A DNA stretch of 64,000 bases from JAJDIA01 sp031555735 (GTDB taxonomy: Bacteria > Bacteroidota > Bacteroidia > Bacteroidales > Tannerellaceae). The DNA lies in the NCBI GenBank assembly GCA_031555735.1, contig JAVBUE010000034.1, positions 1 to 64,000 on the forward strand, in the 5' to 3' direction. Every line of letters starts with the position of its first letter. Positions within the stretch are counted from its first letter, which is position 1. Under the pieces are notes generated by a model. The model searched no databases and was not told the DNA's origin. It saw nothing but the letters and a program-made list of their open reading frames with translations. The translations under genes and the position numbers were made by a program. Shown piece after piece: positions 41,921 through 49,845 of the stretch.

Positions 41921-43258
41921 TTATTCAATGACTGGTTTCATGTCCACTACATTCCAGTCTAATACCTTCACCTTGGCTGCCAGGCAGGCGGAAGCTTCGG
42001 GATCAACCGGGCTGTCGTAGCCGGGGCCTGCAATCGTCATGGCGATATTGTATTTCACGTTGCGTTTTACATAATCGTGAGCGGCAACGCCTACATAACT
42101 GTCCACATCTCCCTTATTCACCATCACCGGGTAATAGCCTGTTTTTGTGATGTTAGTAGCCGGATTATCCGTGAATCCTTTCGGAACATAGGTAATTGTT
42201 CCCTTTGCTACCAACAGGGTGTAGTCCGGACCCGATGTATTTTCATATACGTAGAAGAAGTAGGGGGGGGTGTAGGTGTTGGATTGGGAAGTGGAAAGTT
42301 TCCATGTTTCGTCTTGCGACAATCCTGTTTTTTCGATACCGTTAGTATGTGTTTTCCATGTACCAACCTGGGCGAGTGCAGAACCGTCGTACCAACTGTA
42401 AGCAGATGCTTCCACACTGCCCCAGCCTGCGCTGGATGCTACAAGTGAGTTGCCTTTTACGTTCATCATGAAAACGGACTCCAGTTTGAATTCTTTCACA
42501 TTGCCCCATTCGGAGTTACGGACAATCGTAATATCGGTAAGCTGTACGCGGGATACGGTGCGGTAGAGCATAATACCTTGATAGTCTGTCGAACCGTCTG
42601 TGCCTATGGCAACTTCAGATACAGATGAAGAAATGTTACGACCAGTGCCTCTGTCGAGTGTGGACCATAATACCTCAGAGTAACCCAGGTAGTTTTTGCC
42701 CGGCAGAACAATAATCGGAATAACAGCGCTGCTCATGGTGAGACCCTTTGTCTGTTTCTCCACGCCATCTACTTCCTCAATCACGACTGCTTCCTTTTCC
42801 AGTTCTGTGCTCAGAGCCAGGAAAGCTCCCAGGTTAACACCGGCGGTATTAGGTGTCAGTGAATTAAAATTACTCAGTTTGTCTTTGACATTGGCTAATA
42901 CCAAAATCTTTAATGCACCGCTTTTAACAGGGATATCTGTTACTTCGGTCAGGTCATCTCCATTAGTGTTAGGTAGCTCAACGGTTTTAATGGCTACCAA
43001 GGGAGCGTCGTTGCCGGTGAGCCCGGTTTCGTAAGCGCCGTTGTCAAATACGGCAACAGTGAGATCTATGATCCCGTCTTGTGTCGCTTCGTCACCCGTC
43101 GGAACACCGGCACGGGTAACTACATTGGTATGGGCGGTTAGTGAGAAAAGCGCATCGGGTTCAATGTTTTGCGGTTTATCCGGCCCTACTACGTCATCAG
43201 AGCAAGAAACCAATGCCCCAATGGCTAACACAGATAAAAAATAATTTTTCAGTTTCAT
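41921..43258 (-). CDS. Mfa1/FimA-like fimbrillin
   Basis: 445 residues. Signal ends IGALVSC; processing-like site VTRA at residues 47-50, the only Arg version in the locus. DLTVAVFDNGAYE, LKILVLANVKDKL and YRTVSRVQLTDITI are the fimbrillin strands; HDYVKRNVKYNIAMTI and KVKVLDWNVVDMKP form the C-terminal end. It has its own fimbrial-type promoter just upstream, so it and the anchor can be expressed apart from the fimbrillin at 43530. Confidence 0.87.
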   Translation of the reverse strand: MKLKNYFLSVLAIGALVSCSDDVVGPDKPQNIEPDALFSLTAHTNVVTRAGVPTGDEATQDGIIDLTVAVFDNGAYETGLTGNDAPLVAIKTVELPNTNGDDLTEVTDIPVKSGALKILVLANVKDKLSNFNSLTPNTAGVNLGAFLALSTELEKEAVVIEEVDGVEKQTKGLTMSSAVIPIIVLPGKNYLGYSEVLWSTLDRGTGRNISSSVSEVAIGTDGSTDYQGIMLYRTVSRVQLTDITIVRNSEWGNVKEFKLESVFMMNVKGNSLVASSAGWGSVEASAYSWYDGSALAQVGTWKTHTNGIEKTGLSQDETWKLSTSQSNTYTPPYFFYVYENTSGPDYTLLVAKGTITYVPKGFTDNPATNITKTGYYPVMVNKGDVDSYVGVAAHDYVKRNVKYNIAMTIAGPGYDSPVDPEASACLAAKVKVLDWNVVDMKPVIE

Positions 43259-43298
43259 AAGTTATAATATGTATTTGTTAGCTGTTCTATTTACACTA

Positions 43299-43333
43299 CA
43301 AATATCCGACAATCCTGCATGTTTCGGGATAGG
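43299..43333 (-). promoter_or_regulatory. Fimbrial-type promoter (CCTATC-N21-GATATTTG) before the 43258 fimbrillin
   Basis: Minus strand: GATATTTG at 43299-43306 (one mismatch to TAnnTTTG), with CCTATC at 43328-43333 exactly 21 bp upstream. Leader about 35 nt. Confidence 0.5.
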
Positions 43334-43359
43334 TGCATCTCTCTATAATAATAGACAAA

Positions 43360-43394
43360 TCTATCAAGAAATGAGATTGATACTTTTACCTTTG
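43360..43394 (+). promoter_or_regulatory. Plus-strand promoter of the same type (TCTATC-N21-TACCTTTG)
   Basis: TCTATC at 43360-43365 and TACCTTTG at 43387-43394 are separated by exactly 21 bp. It faces the hairpin at 43465 and not a gene. Confidence 0.4.
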
Positions 43395-43399
43395 ACTGT

Positions 43400-43499
43400 G
43401 AGAAAAAAGGCTACACACATGGGGAAACGGATCATATAAGTTCATTGCTCCCCCTAAACAAATGAAGAGCGCTTTTGGTTCTCCAAAAGCGCTCTTTTT
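43400..43499 (+). ncRNA. Candidate small RNA, about 100 nt, antisense-oriented to the fimbrial genes
   Basis: Starts about 5 nt after the TACCTTTG box and ends in a 14-bp perfect stem (43465-43478 with 43483-43496, loop TTCT) followed by T. There is no substantial open frame. The stem also works as the terminator of the convergent fimbrillin gene at 43530. It could be a small RNA or merely a bidirectional terminator with a chance -7 box. Confidence 0.35.
43465..43499. terminator. Bidirectional terminator hairpin after the 43530 fimbrillin
   Basis: 14-bp perfect stem with core GAGCGCTTTTGG and a 4-nt loop, T-rich on the plus side. Confidence 0.8.
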
Positions 43500-43529
43500 A
43501 TGGAAATATGCTAACTTGTAAGTGGTTGA

Positions 43530-44963
43530 TTAGAATTCGGGGGTTTGAGAAACCTTACCGTATTCAACAACTGTCATTCTTACGTCAAGAGCACCCAAAT
43601 TAGACGGCGGGTTGATCGTACCCGGATCTTCTTCGCCCGGAGTTTCCGGATCTTCATCTTCGGGATCGTCCGGAGATTTAGATGAGCCCATACCCTTGAT
43701 GCTTACAGCGATGTTGTATTCCAAGTTACGCATAATGCCGGTGTAAGGCTGAGCATCTGCGCCAATATATCTTTGCGGGAAATTAACATTACCTTCTACT
43801 GCGCTGAAATCAGCTTTCGCATATTGAACAGAACCAACGGGGATTACATAATATTGGTTGTAAAGAGTTTTTGCCACACCATTGTCCAGATAGTTGAAGT
43901 CTGCTTTGATTACAACCAGTGTGAAGTTCGGTGTCGCATCTTTAGTCCCTTCGTTTTCGAATGCATAGAAAGAGAAACCACCACCATCTTCAACTTCTAA
44001 GTTGTATGCAGCCGGAGTCTTCGGAGCAGTTCTTTCCATATCTAAGAAATACATATAAGAGGGTTCTTCTACATATTTGGTTGCACCCACATAACTTTTC
44101 CAATCCTCGATATATGCATTTTTGCTACCAGCCCAAGCTGCGAAATCTGTATTGGTGAGTCCGAAGAAACCACCCTCTTTTGATTCCAGAGAGCCCCATG
44201 CTGTTTTAGAAGCAATATAGGTTTCTTTGTTTCCATTTAACGCATAGATACCGATGATCTTCAAAGAAGCGCCCGGGAATTTCGCATCGTTAAACGTGAT
44301 AGATGTCAGGTTGATTTTAGCAACATTACGATACAATTTAACGGGATCGGGAGCAGCGTTCAGATAGTTGGTCGGAGTGTGAGTCCCTGCAATAGGAGTT
44401 TCAGTGCCTTTATATCCTAATAAATTGTGGACATTGGGAAGAAGGGATACGTTATAAACCTGGCTACTTAACATCAGTGCTTTTTCAAGAGGAGCCGATG
44501 GCATGTTTTCAGGAGCATATTTCAGGCCAAGGATAGTCCCTAAGGTTGTCCCGGCTGCAGATGTAGTCTTTTCAACAATTGAAGTCTCGCCGATTTTGAA
44601 GTTAGTCATTTTACCATCTACTACAGTACCGGTAACGGTATTGGCTAAAACCAATACTTGTTTTGCTCCACTGGTCAGATCTTCGATACAATCTGATTCG
44701 TAGGTAGTTGTGCTGTTTGCCGGACCGGCCTTCCATGCGATTCTTTCCAATTGGGCTGCATCTGTTGCGCCGTCAAATACAAGGATAGCAAAGTCTGATA
44801 CAAATCCGTCGGCAACAGCCTTAGTGGCTACCGGTTTTGCAATGTTTACAGTCAACTGGGCAGTGCCATCACCCTCCGGCTGCGGAGTCGGATCGTTTTC
44901 ATTGGAGCAAGCAGTGAAGGCCATTGCGATCATCGCTGCATAAGCTAAATTTCTAAGTTTCAT
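43530..44963 (-). CDS. Mfa1/FimA-like major fimbrillin (first gene of the locus)
   Basis: 477 residues. Signal ends MAMAFTAC; processing-like site ATKA at residues 46-49. FAILVFDGATDA, KQVLVLANTVTG and YRNVAKINLTSITF are the N-terminal strands. The C-terminal domain shows MRNLEYNIAVSI, then a low-complexity Pro/Asp/Glu linker (KSPDDPEDEDPETPGEEDPG) and a last strand DVRMTVVEYG. An isolated transcription unit with its own strong-looking promoter, long leader and terminator suggests the major subunit. Confidence 0.88.
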   Translation of the reverse strand: MKLRNLAYAAMIAMAFTACSNENDPTPQPEGDGTAQLTVNIAKPVATKAVADGFVSDFAILVFDGATDAAQLERIAWKAGPANSTTTYESDCIEDLTSGAKQVLVLANTVTGTVVDGKMTNFKIGETSIVEKTTSAAGTTLGTILGLKYAPENMPSAPLEKALMLSSQVYNVSLLPNVHNLLGYKGTETPIAGTHTPTNYLNAAPDPVKLYRNVAKINLTSITFNDAKFPGASLKIIGIYALNGNKETYIASKTAWGSLESKEGGFFGLTNTDFAAWAGSKNAYIEDWKSYVGATKYVEEPSYMYFLDMERTAPKTPAAYNLEVEDGGGFSFYAFENEGTKDATPNFTLVVIKADFNYLDNGVAKTLYNQYYVIPVGSVQYAKADFSAVEGNVNFPQRYIGADAQPYTGIMRNLEYNIAVSIKGMGSSKSPDDPEDEDPETPGEEDPGTINPPSNLGALDVRMTVVEYGKVSQTPEF

Positions 44964-45198
44964 ATTGGTACAATTTTAATAGTGAATAATTTATTTTCGT
45001 TCTTAACAATTTTGTTTTCAGAATGTTCACGGGGTGGTGCATTTTTGAGGGTGCATTTGTTCCGTTTCTTTAGAGGTTAGCGCCTATACGTTATGATATA
45101 GAGGCCGGGTTAGTGCAATTTTCTTATGCTTATAATCTTTTTTTTATTTCTTTTTGTTACTAAATTAAGCGACCAGTGGGTGTCGCTGAATCACAATG

Positions 45199-45233
45199 CA
45201 AAGATACAGCCGCCCCGGAAGCCGCGTGATAGG
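45199..45233 (-). promoter_or_regulatory. Fimbrial-type promoter (CCTATC-N21-TATCTTTG) with long leader
   Basis: Minus strand: TATCTTTG at 45199-45206 followed by CAT, with CCTATC at 45228-45233 exactly 21 bp upstream. The leader to the ATG at 44963 is about 230 nt, unusually long, and holds GGTGCATTT twice (about 45034 and 45050). From 45240 to 45635 no gene is seen. Confidence 0.6.
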
Positions 45234-45635
45234 CGATTCGTTCAAAAATAGTAGCTAAAAATGTCAACGGCTCAAATACCTGCAAATTGATAGAAATACA
45301 CATTTTTTAGGAGACGGGCAGCGAAGCATCCGAAAGAACTTCATGTAGATTAAGAACTATATTAAAGGCTGTATATCAATAGAATAACAACATTTCAGCG
45401 AAACAGCAGATTCCCTTCACCCATGTCATTTTTATCATCTTTTGACAGTTATCCCACGCAACGTCGCTCCGCCCTGCGGGCTAATTCTATCACCCGGATA
45501 GGCATACCCCTCTTGTGTGAAATGAATACAATTGCAGGGCAGGTAAGCAAGGCGGACGAATTTAATCCCCCTCTTTGCTTGTGGATTAAGTATATTTCCA
45601 CCATCAGCAAAACAAAATAATCCGGGGAAAAAGAC

Positions 45636-45722
45636 TGAAAACCTCAAAAACGTGTATATTTGTATCTGTGAAAACCTCAAAAACGTGTAAATAACGCGTT
45701 TTGAAAACCTCAAAAACGTGTA
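45636..45722 (+). promoter_or_regulatory. Three direct repeats at exact 33-bp spacing around the promoter of the AAA ATPase
   Basis: GAAAACCTCAAAAACGTG with flanking TG and TA occurs identically at 45636, 45669 and 45702, 21 bp each. A -7 box TATATTTG (45655-45662) overlaps the end of the first. The ATG is at 45735, 12 bp after the third, so repeats two and three would be in the leader RNA. Confidence 0.8.
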
Positions 45723-45734
45723 AACGATATCAGC

Positions 45735-47105
45735 ATGAAGCGGAAGATTTATCAAAAACTGCTTAACTGGAAGCAGGATCGCAAGGGCGATGTGGCTCTC
45801 TTGATAGAGGGAGCACGACGTATAGGAAAGAGTTTTATTGTGGAGGAGTTCGCACGTACGGAGTACGACTCTTATATCCTTGTGGACTTCAGCAAAGTGA
45901 ATCCCCAGGTAACCACCTTCTTCGATCTCTATTTGGATGATCTCGACACACTCTTCTTACACCTTGAAGTATATTTTAAGCGGAAACTGAGCCCACGACT
46001 GTCGATCAACGAAGAAGCCCGTTCGCTCATCATCTTCGACGAGGTGCAGTTTTGCCCCCGTGCCCGTGCAGCGATCAAGCATCTGGTGGCCGATCATCGG
46101 TATGACTATATCGAAACCGGTTCGCTCATCTCTATCCGGAAGAATGTGAAAGACATCATGCTGCCTTCCGAGGAGCATGCCATCGAGATGTTCCCCATGG
46201 ACTTTGAAGAATTCCTTTGGGCGCTGGGGGATGAAATGATGATGGATTACATTCGCATGCAGTTTGAAAACCGGCAGCCGATGGGTGCATTCCACCGGCG
46301 GGCGATGGACTACTTTCGCCAGTATCTGATTGTGGGAGGTATGCCGCAAGCCGTGTCCAAGTATATAGAAACACGGGATTTTAAGAAGGTGGACGAAGTG
46401 AAGCGTGATATTCTCTCCCTCTACCGCAACGACATCCACAAGTATGCCGATAATCAGGAAACAAAAGTAGCGGCCATCTTTGAAGAGATTCCCGGTCAAT
46501 TGCAGAAACACGAAAAGAAGTTCCGCCTCGCAGCTCTGACGGGTGATGCACGGATGCGCGACTATTCACAGGCCTTTTTCTGGTTGAGTGATGCAAAAAT
46601 CATCAATTGTTGTTATAATTCTACAGAACCCGGCATCGGACTGAGGCTCAACGAAGAACGAACCACCTTGAAATGTTACATGGGTGATACGGGATTGCTC
46701 ATCAGCCACGCGTTCGACGAGCGAGGCATCGTGCGCGAAGAGGTATATCAAAAGTTGATGTTCGACAAGCTGGAGGTAAACCGGGGTATGCTGGTGGAGA
46801 ATATCGTGGCGCAGATGCTACGGGCGTCGGGACACAGGCTCTACTTCTTCAGCAATCATTCAACCTCCGTTGCCGACGACCGGATGGAGATCGACTTCCT
46901 TATCGCGAAGCCTGTTGCTACCAGCCGGCATAATATCTCACCCCTTGAAGTGAAATCCGGTAAGAAATACTCCCTCACCTCGCTTAAAAAGTGCATGGCT
47001 AAATATGGTCCTCAGCTTGCCACGCCCTATGTACTACACGATAAAGAACTGAAAATAGCAGACGGCATTGTGTATCTGCCGCTGTATATGACCCCCCTGT
47101 TATAA
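45735..47105 (+). CDS. AAA ATPase with DUF4143 domain
   Basis: 456 residues. An AAA_14-type ATPase domain (about 15-170) has a P-loop LIEGARRIGKSFIVEEF (Arg-Arg-Ile-Gly-Lys-Ser form), Walker B SLIIFDEVQFC and sensor TGSLISI. A C-terminal DUF4143 domain (about 230-400) contains AFFWLSDAKIINCCYN and a PD-(D/E)XK-like MEIDFLI...PLEVKSGKKYSL core. Such proteins are widespread, often horizontally mobile, and of unknown role. The spaced repeats upstream suggest tight self-control. Confidence 0.92.
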   Translation: MKRKIYQKLLNWKQDRKGDVALLIEGARRIGKSFIVEEFARTEYDSYILVDFSKVNPQVTTFFDLYLDDLDTLFLHLEVYFKRKLSPRLSINEEARSLIIFDEVQFCPRARAAIKHLVADHRYDYIETGSLISIRKNVKDIMLPSEEHAIEMFPMDFEEFLWALGDEMMMDYIRMQFENRQPMGAFHRRAMDYFRQYLIVGGMPQAVSKYIETRDFKKVDEVKRDILSLYRNDIHKYADNQETKVAAIFEEIPGQLQKHEKKFRLAALTGDARMRDYSQAFFWLSDAKIINCCYNSTEPGIGLRLNEERTTLKCYMGDTGLLISHAFDERGIVREEVYQKLMFDKLEVNRGMLVENIVAQMLRASGHRLYFFSNHSTSVADDRMEIDFLIAKPVATSRHNISPLEVKSGKKYSLTSLKKCMAKYGPQLATPYVLHDKELKIADGIVYLPLYMTPLL

Positions 47106-47123
47106 GGCCGTTGGGATAGCCCC

Positions 47124-48665
47124 TTACTTCACTTCCACCACCAGGATGGAGTGCGGGGGGAGGGTGAGGGTGAGCTCGTTGCCCGATACCCTGGCGGCGG
47201 TGAAAGGTTGGGGGCGGACGGTGTCCGGTTGTTCGAAGCTGTTGTATGCCGTGATGGCCGGGGCGGTGAGGATACGGGCGGAGACGCTTTTCGCCCGGGC
47301 ATCGCCCAGGTTGATCCGGACGTTGCGACTGGCGTCGAGGTCGATATTCGCCAGCGTGATATGCGTACGTCCCTCTTTCTGCGAGGCGGAAGCGCTTACC
47401 AGCGGCAGTTCCCGGCCGCGGATCGTTTTCGTATCGGCGATCAACTGCAACGGCACATAGGTAGCATCCTGATGCACGCGGTACATCTCGAACACATGGT
47501 ACGTAGGGGTGAGCACCATCCGGTCGTCTTGGGTGAGGATCATGGATTGCAGCACGTTCACGATCTGCGCGATGTTCGCCATCCGGATGCGGTCGGTATA
47601 GCGGTTGAAGATGTTGAGCGTAAGCGCCGCCACGAACGCATCGCGCAAGGTGTTCTGCTGATAGAGGAAGCCCGGGTTCGTGCCCGGCTCCACATCCCAC
47701 CACGTGCCCCACTCGTCCACCATGAGGCCGATGCGTTTGGCGCGGTCGTACTGATCCATCAGGGCGATGTGTCGTTTCAGCACCTCTTCGATCTCAAGGC
47801 ATTTGCCGATGGTGGTATAATATTCGTCGGCCGAGAACTGCGTGGCCGATCCCTTGCTACCATCCCATCCCTTCACCGTATAATAATGTAAGGAGAGTCC
47901 ATCCATACGTCCGCCCACGTTTTTCATGAGCACTTCGGTCCAGTTGTAGTCGTAATCGCTGGCGCCGCTGGCGATCTTGAAGAGGCGGTTGCCGTCGAAG
48001 TCGCGGCAGTAGGTGGCATACCGGCGGTAGAGGTCGGCATAATACTCCGGCCGCATGCTCCCGCCGCATCCCCAGCTTTCGTTGCCCACGCCGAGGAACT
48101 TCACGTGCCACGGTTTCTCCCGTCCGTTTTGCCGACGGAGGTTTGCCATGGGGCTGTCGCCATCGGAGGTCATGTATTCCACCCACTTGGCCAGTTCTTC
48201 CACCGTTCCGCTGCCCACGTTCCCGCTGATATACGGTTCGCAGCCGATCAGTTCGCAGAGGTTGAGGAACTCATGCGTGCCGAAGCTGTTGTCTTCCACC
48301 ACGCCGCCCCAGTTGTTGTTCACCATCTTCGGGCGTTGGTTGCGCGGGCCGATGCCATCCATCCAGTGGTATTCGTCGGCGAAGCATCCGCCCGGCCAGC
48401 GCAGGTTGGGCACCTGCAGGGCTTTCAGCGCCTGGAGCACATCGGTGCGGTAGCCGTTGGTATTCGGGATCGGCGACTCCTCTCCCACCCACAGTCCGCC
48501 GTAGATGCACGAGCCGAGATGTTCGGCAAACTGTCCGTAGATATGTTTACTGATCGGTGTGTGTGCTTGTCCGGGAAAGAGGCGGATCACCACATCCGTG
48601 TTTGTCTGCGCGGCAACGGCCAGCGCCAGCAACCATCCGAGGAAGAAGAAAAGGGGCTTTTTCAT
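47124..48665 (-). CDS. Alpha-L-arabinofuranosidase, GH51, exported
   Basis: 513 residues from the ATG at 48665, with a signal peptide ending LALAVAAQ. Catalytic acid/base Glu in FLGVGNESWGCGG and nucleophile Glu in LMVDEWGTWW; conserved HIYGQFAEHLGSCIYGGLW and LRWPGGCFADEYHW blocks. The C-terminal beta-sandwich ends in PPHSILVVEVK. It removes terminal arabinofuranose from arabinan, arabinoxylan or arabinogalactan in the periplasm. It is a single gene with no SusC/D neighbours in the window. Confidence 0.96.
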   Translation of the reverse strand: MKKPLFFFLGWLLALAVAAQTNTDVVIRLFPGQAHTPISKHIYGQFAEHLGSCIYGGLWVGEESPIPNTNGYRTDVLQALKALQVPNLRWPGGCFADEYHWMDGIGPRNQRPKMVNNNWGGVVEDNSFGTHEFLNLCELIGCEPYISGNVGSGTVEELAKWVEYMTSDGDSPMANLRRQNGREKPWHVKFLGVGNESWGCGGSMRPEYYADLYRRYATYCRDFDGNRLFKIASGASDYDYNWTEVLMKNVGGRMDGLSLHYYTVKGWDGSKGSATQFSADEYYTTIGKCLEIEEVLKRHIALMDQYDRAKRIGLMVDEWGTWWDVEPGTNPGFLYQQNTLRDAFVAALTLNIFNRYTDRIRMANIAQIVNVLQSMILTQDDRMVLTPTYHVFEMYRVHQDATYVPLQLIADTKTIRGRELPLVSASASQKEGRTHITLANIDLDASRNVRINLGDARAKSVSARILTAPAITAYNSFEQPDTVRPQPFTAARVSGNELTLTLPPHSILVVEVK

Positions 48666-48794
48666 ACGTTCTATCATTATTCATTCGTGATTCGGGGGAT
48701 ACCCGTTACAAAAATAGGAAAAGTAACCGACGCACACCCCTAAACAGTGCCGCTTTTTAATTGTTTTATCCATAGAATCACCTAAATACCGCGT

Positions 48795-49832
48795 ATGCCT
48801 GTCCGATTCCTGTTATTACTCCTCCTCTTGCTGCTTCCGGCGGTGAAGGCTTTCGCCATCGAACTGGCGAAAGACACCGTCTATCTCCGCGACGGGGAAG
48901 TGCTGGTGGGGGATATCCGTGAGTTACGGCTGGGACTGCTGTCGTTCGACTCGAAAGACATCGGCCTGGTCAGCCTGAAGATCTCGAAGATACGGACGAT
49001 GAACTCCTCGTCGGACACGCTGCGGGTGGAGACTGCCGACCAGTTCATCTACTACGGCGCCATCAAGCCGTCGGCAAAAGCGGGGTGGGTGTATATCGTC
49101 ACCGAATCACACCGCCACCACGTGGAGATCAGCAACATCAACAGCCTCATCCTCTTCCGGAAACGCTTTCTGGAGAATCTGTCGGGGAATGTATCTTCCG
49201 GTTTCAGCTATTCGCATTCGAGCGGGATCGGACAGCTGAACCTGAACTTCTCCATCACCTATGCCGCCCGGAAGTATGATGTGTCGATTACCGGCTCGGG
49301 AATCAGCTCCATCGATACCGCCACCTTCTCCCGCGACAGGGAAGACCTGGATATCGCTACCTATTATAATGTAGGAGGAGCATGGTATGGTGTGGCGTCG
49401 CTCGATTACCAGCGTAACCTCCAACTGGGTATCGCCCGCCGTTTCCAGCAATTGCTGGCGGGAGGCTATAAGGTGATCTTCAGTGCGAACTTCCAACTGA
49501 TGGGACTGGCCGGGCTGAGCGTCAGCCAGGAACGTAGCACCACGGGCGAAGACCAGAACTTCCTCTGTGAACTGCCCGCCGGGTTCTCCCTCGACTTCTT
49601 CCGCTTCTCCCATCCCAATATGCAGATCACGTCCAGCCATGTGTTCTATGCCGGGCTTACCCAGTGGGGACGTGTGCGCTACGACGGCAACACCACCTTC
49701 GCCTGGGAGTTGTTCAAAGACTTCGATTTCTCCCTCAACTTCTACATGAACTACGACAGCCGCCCACCCGATTCTTCTTCCACGGGAAAGATAGACTACG
49801 GTACGGTGGTGGGGCTGACGTACAAGTTCTGA
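48795..49832 (+). CDS. DUF481-type outer-membrane protein
   Basis: 345 residues. Signal peptide with a long Leu run (FLLLLLLLLLPAVKAFA). The N-terminal part (25-125) has two Sm-like strands (DTVYLRDGEVLVGDIREL, WVYIVTESHRHHVEI). The rest (about 130-345) is alternating amphipathic strands (GQLNLNFSITYAARKYDV) ending GTVVGLTYKF with a terminal Phe, as expected for an outer-membrane barrel. Matches DUF481 proteins; function unknown. Confidence 0.85.
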   Translation: MPVRFLLLLLLLLLPAVKAFAIELAKDTVYLRDGEVLVGDIRELRLGLLSFDSKDIGLVSLKISKIRTMNSSSDTLRVETADQFIYYGAIKPSAKAGWVYIVTESHRHHVEISNINSLILFRKRFLENLSGNVSSGFSYSHSSGIGQLNLNFSITYAARKYDVSITGSGISSIDTATFSRDREDLDIATYYNVGGAWYGVASLDYQRNLQLGIARRFQQLLAGGYKVIFSANFQLMGLAGLSVSQERSTTGEDQNFLCELPAGFSLDFFRFSHPNMQITSSHVFYAGLTQWGRVRYDGNTTFAWELFKDFDFSLNFYMNYDSRPPDSSSTGKIDYGTVVGLTYKF

Positions 49833-49845
49833 CCGGAGCGGCGCT

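Noticed and set aside
45000..45240. Invertible promoter before the first fimbrillin
   Set aside because: I looked for inverted repeats of 10 bp or more on either side of the promoter and found none.
45423..45755. Frames on both strands upstream of the AAA gene, one with repeated YTFLRFS
   Set aside because: The repeated peptide is simply the translation of the three DNA repeats; no other support.
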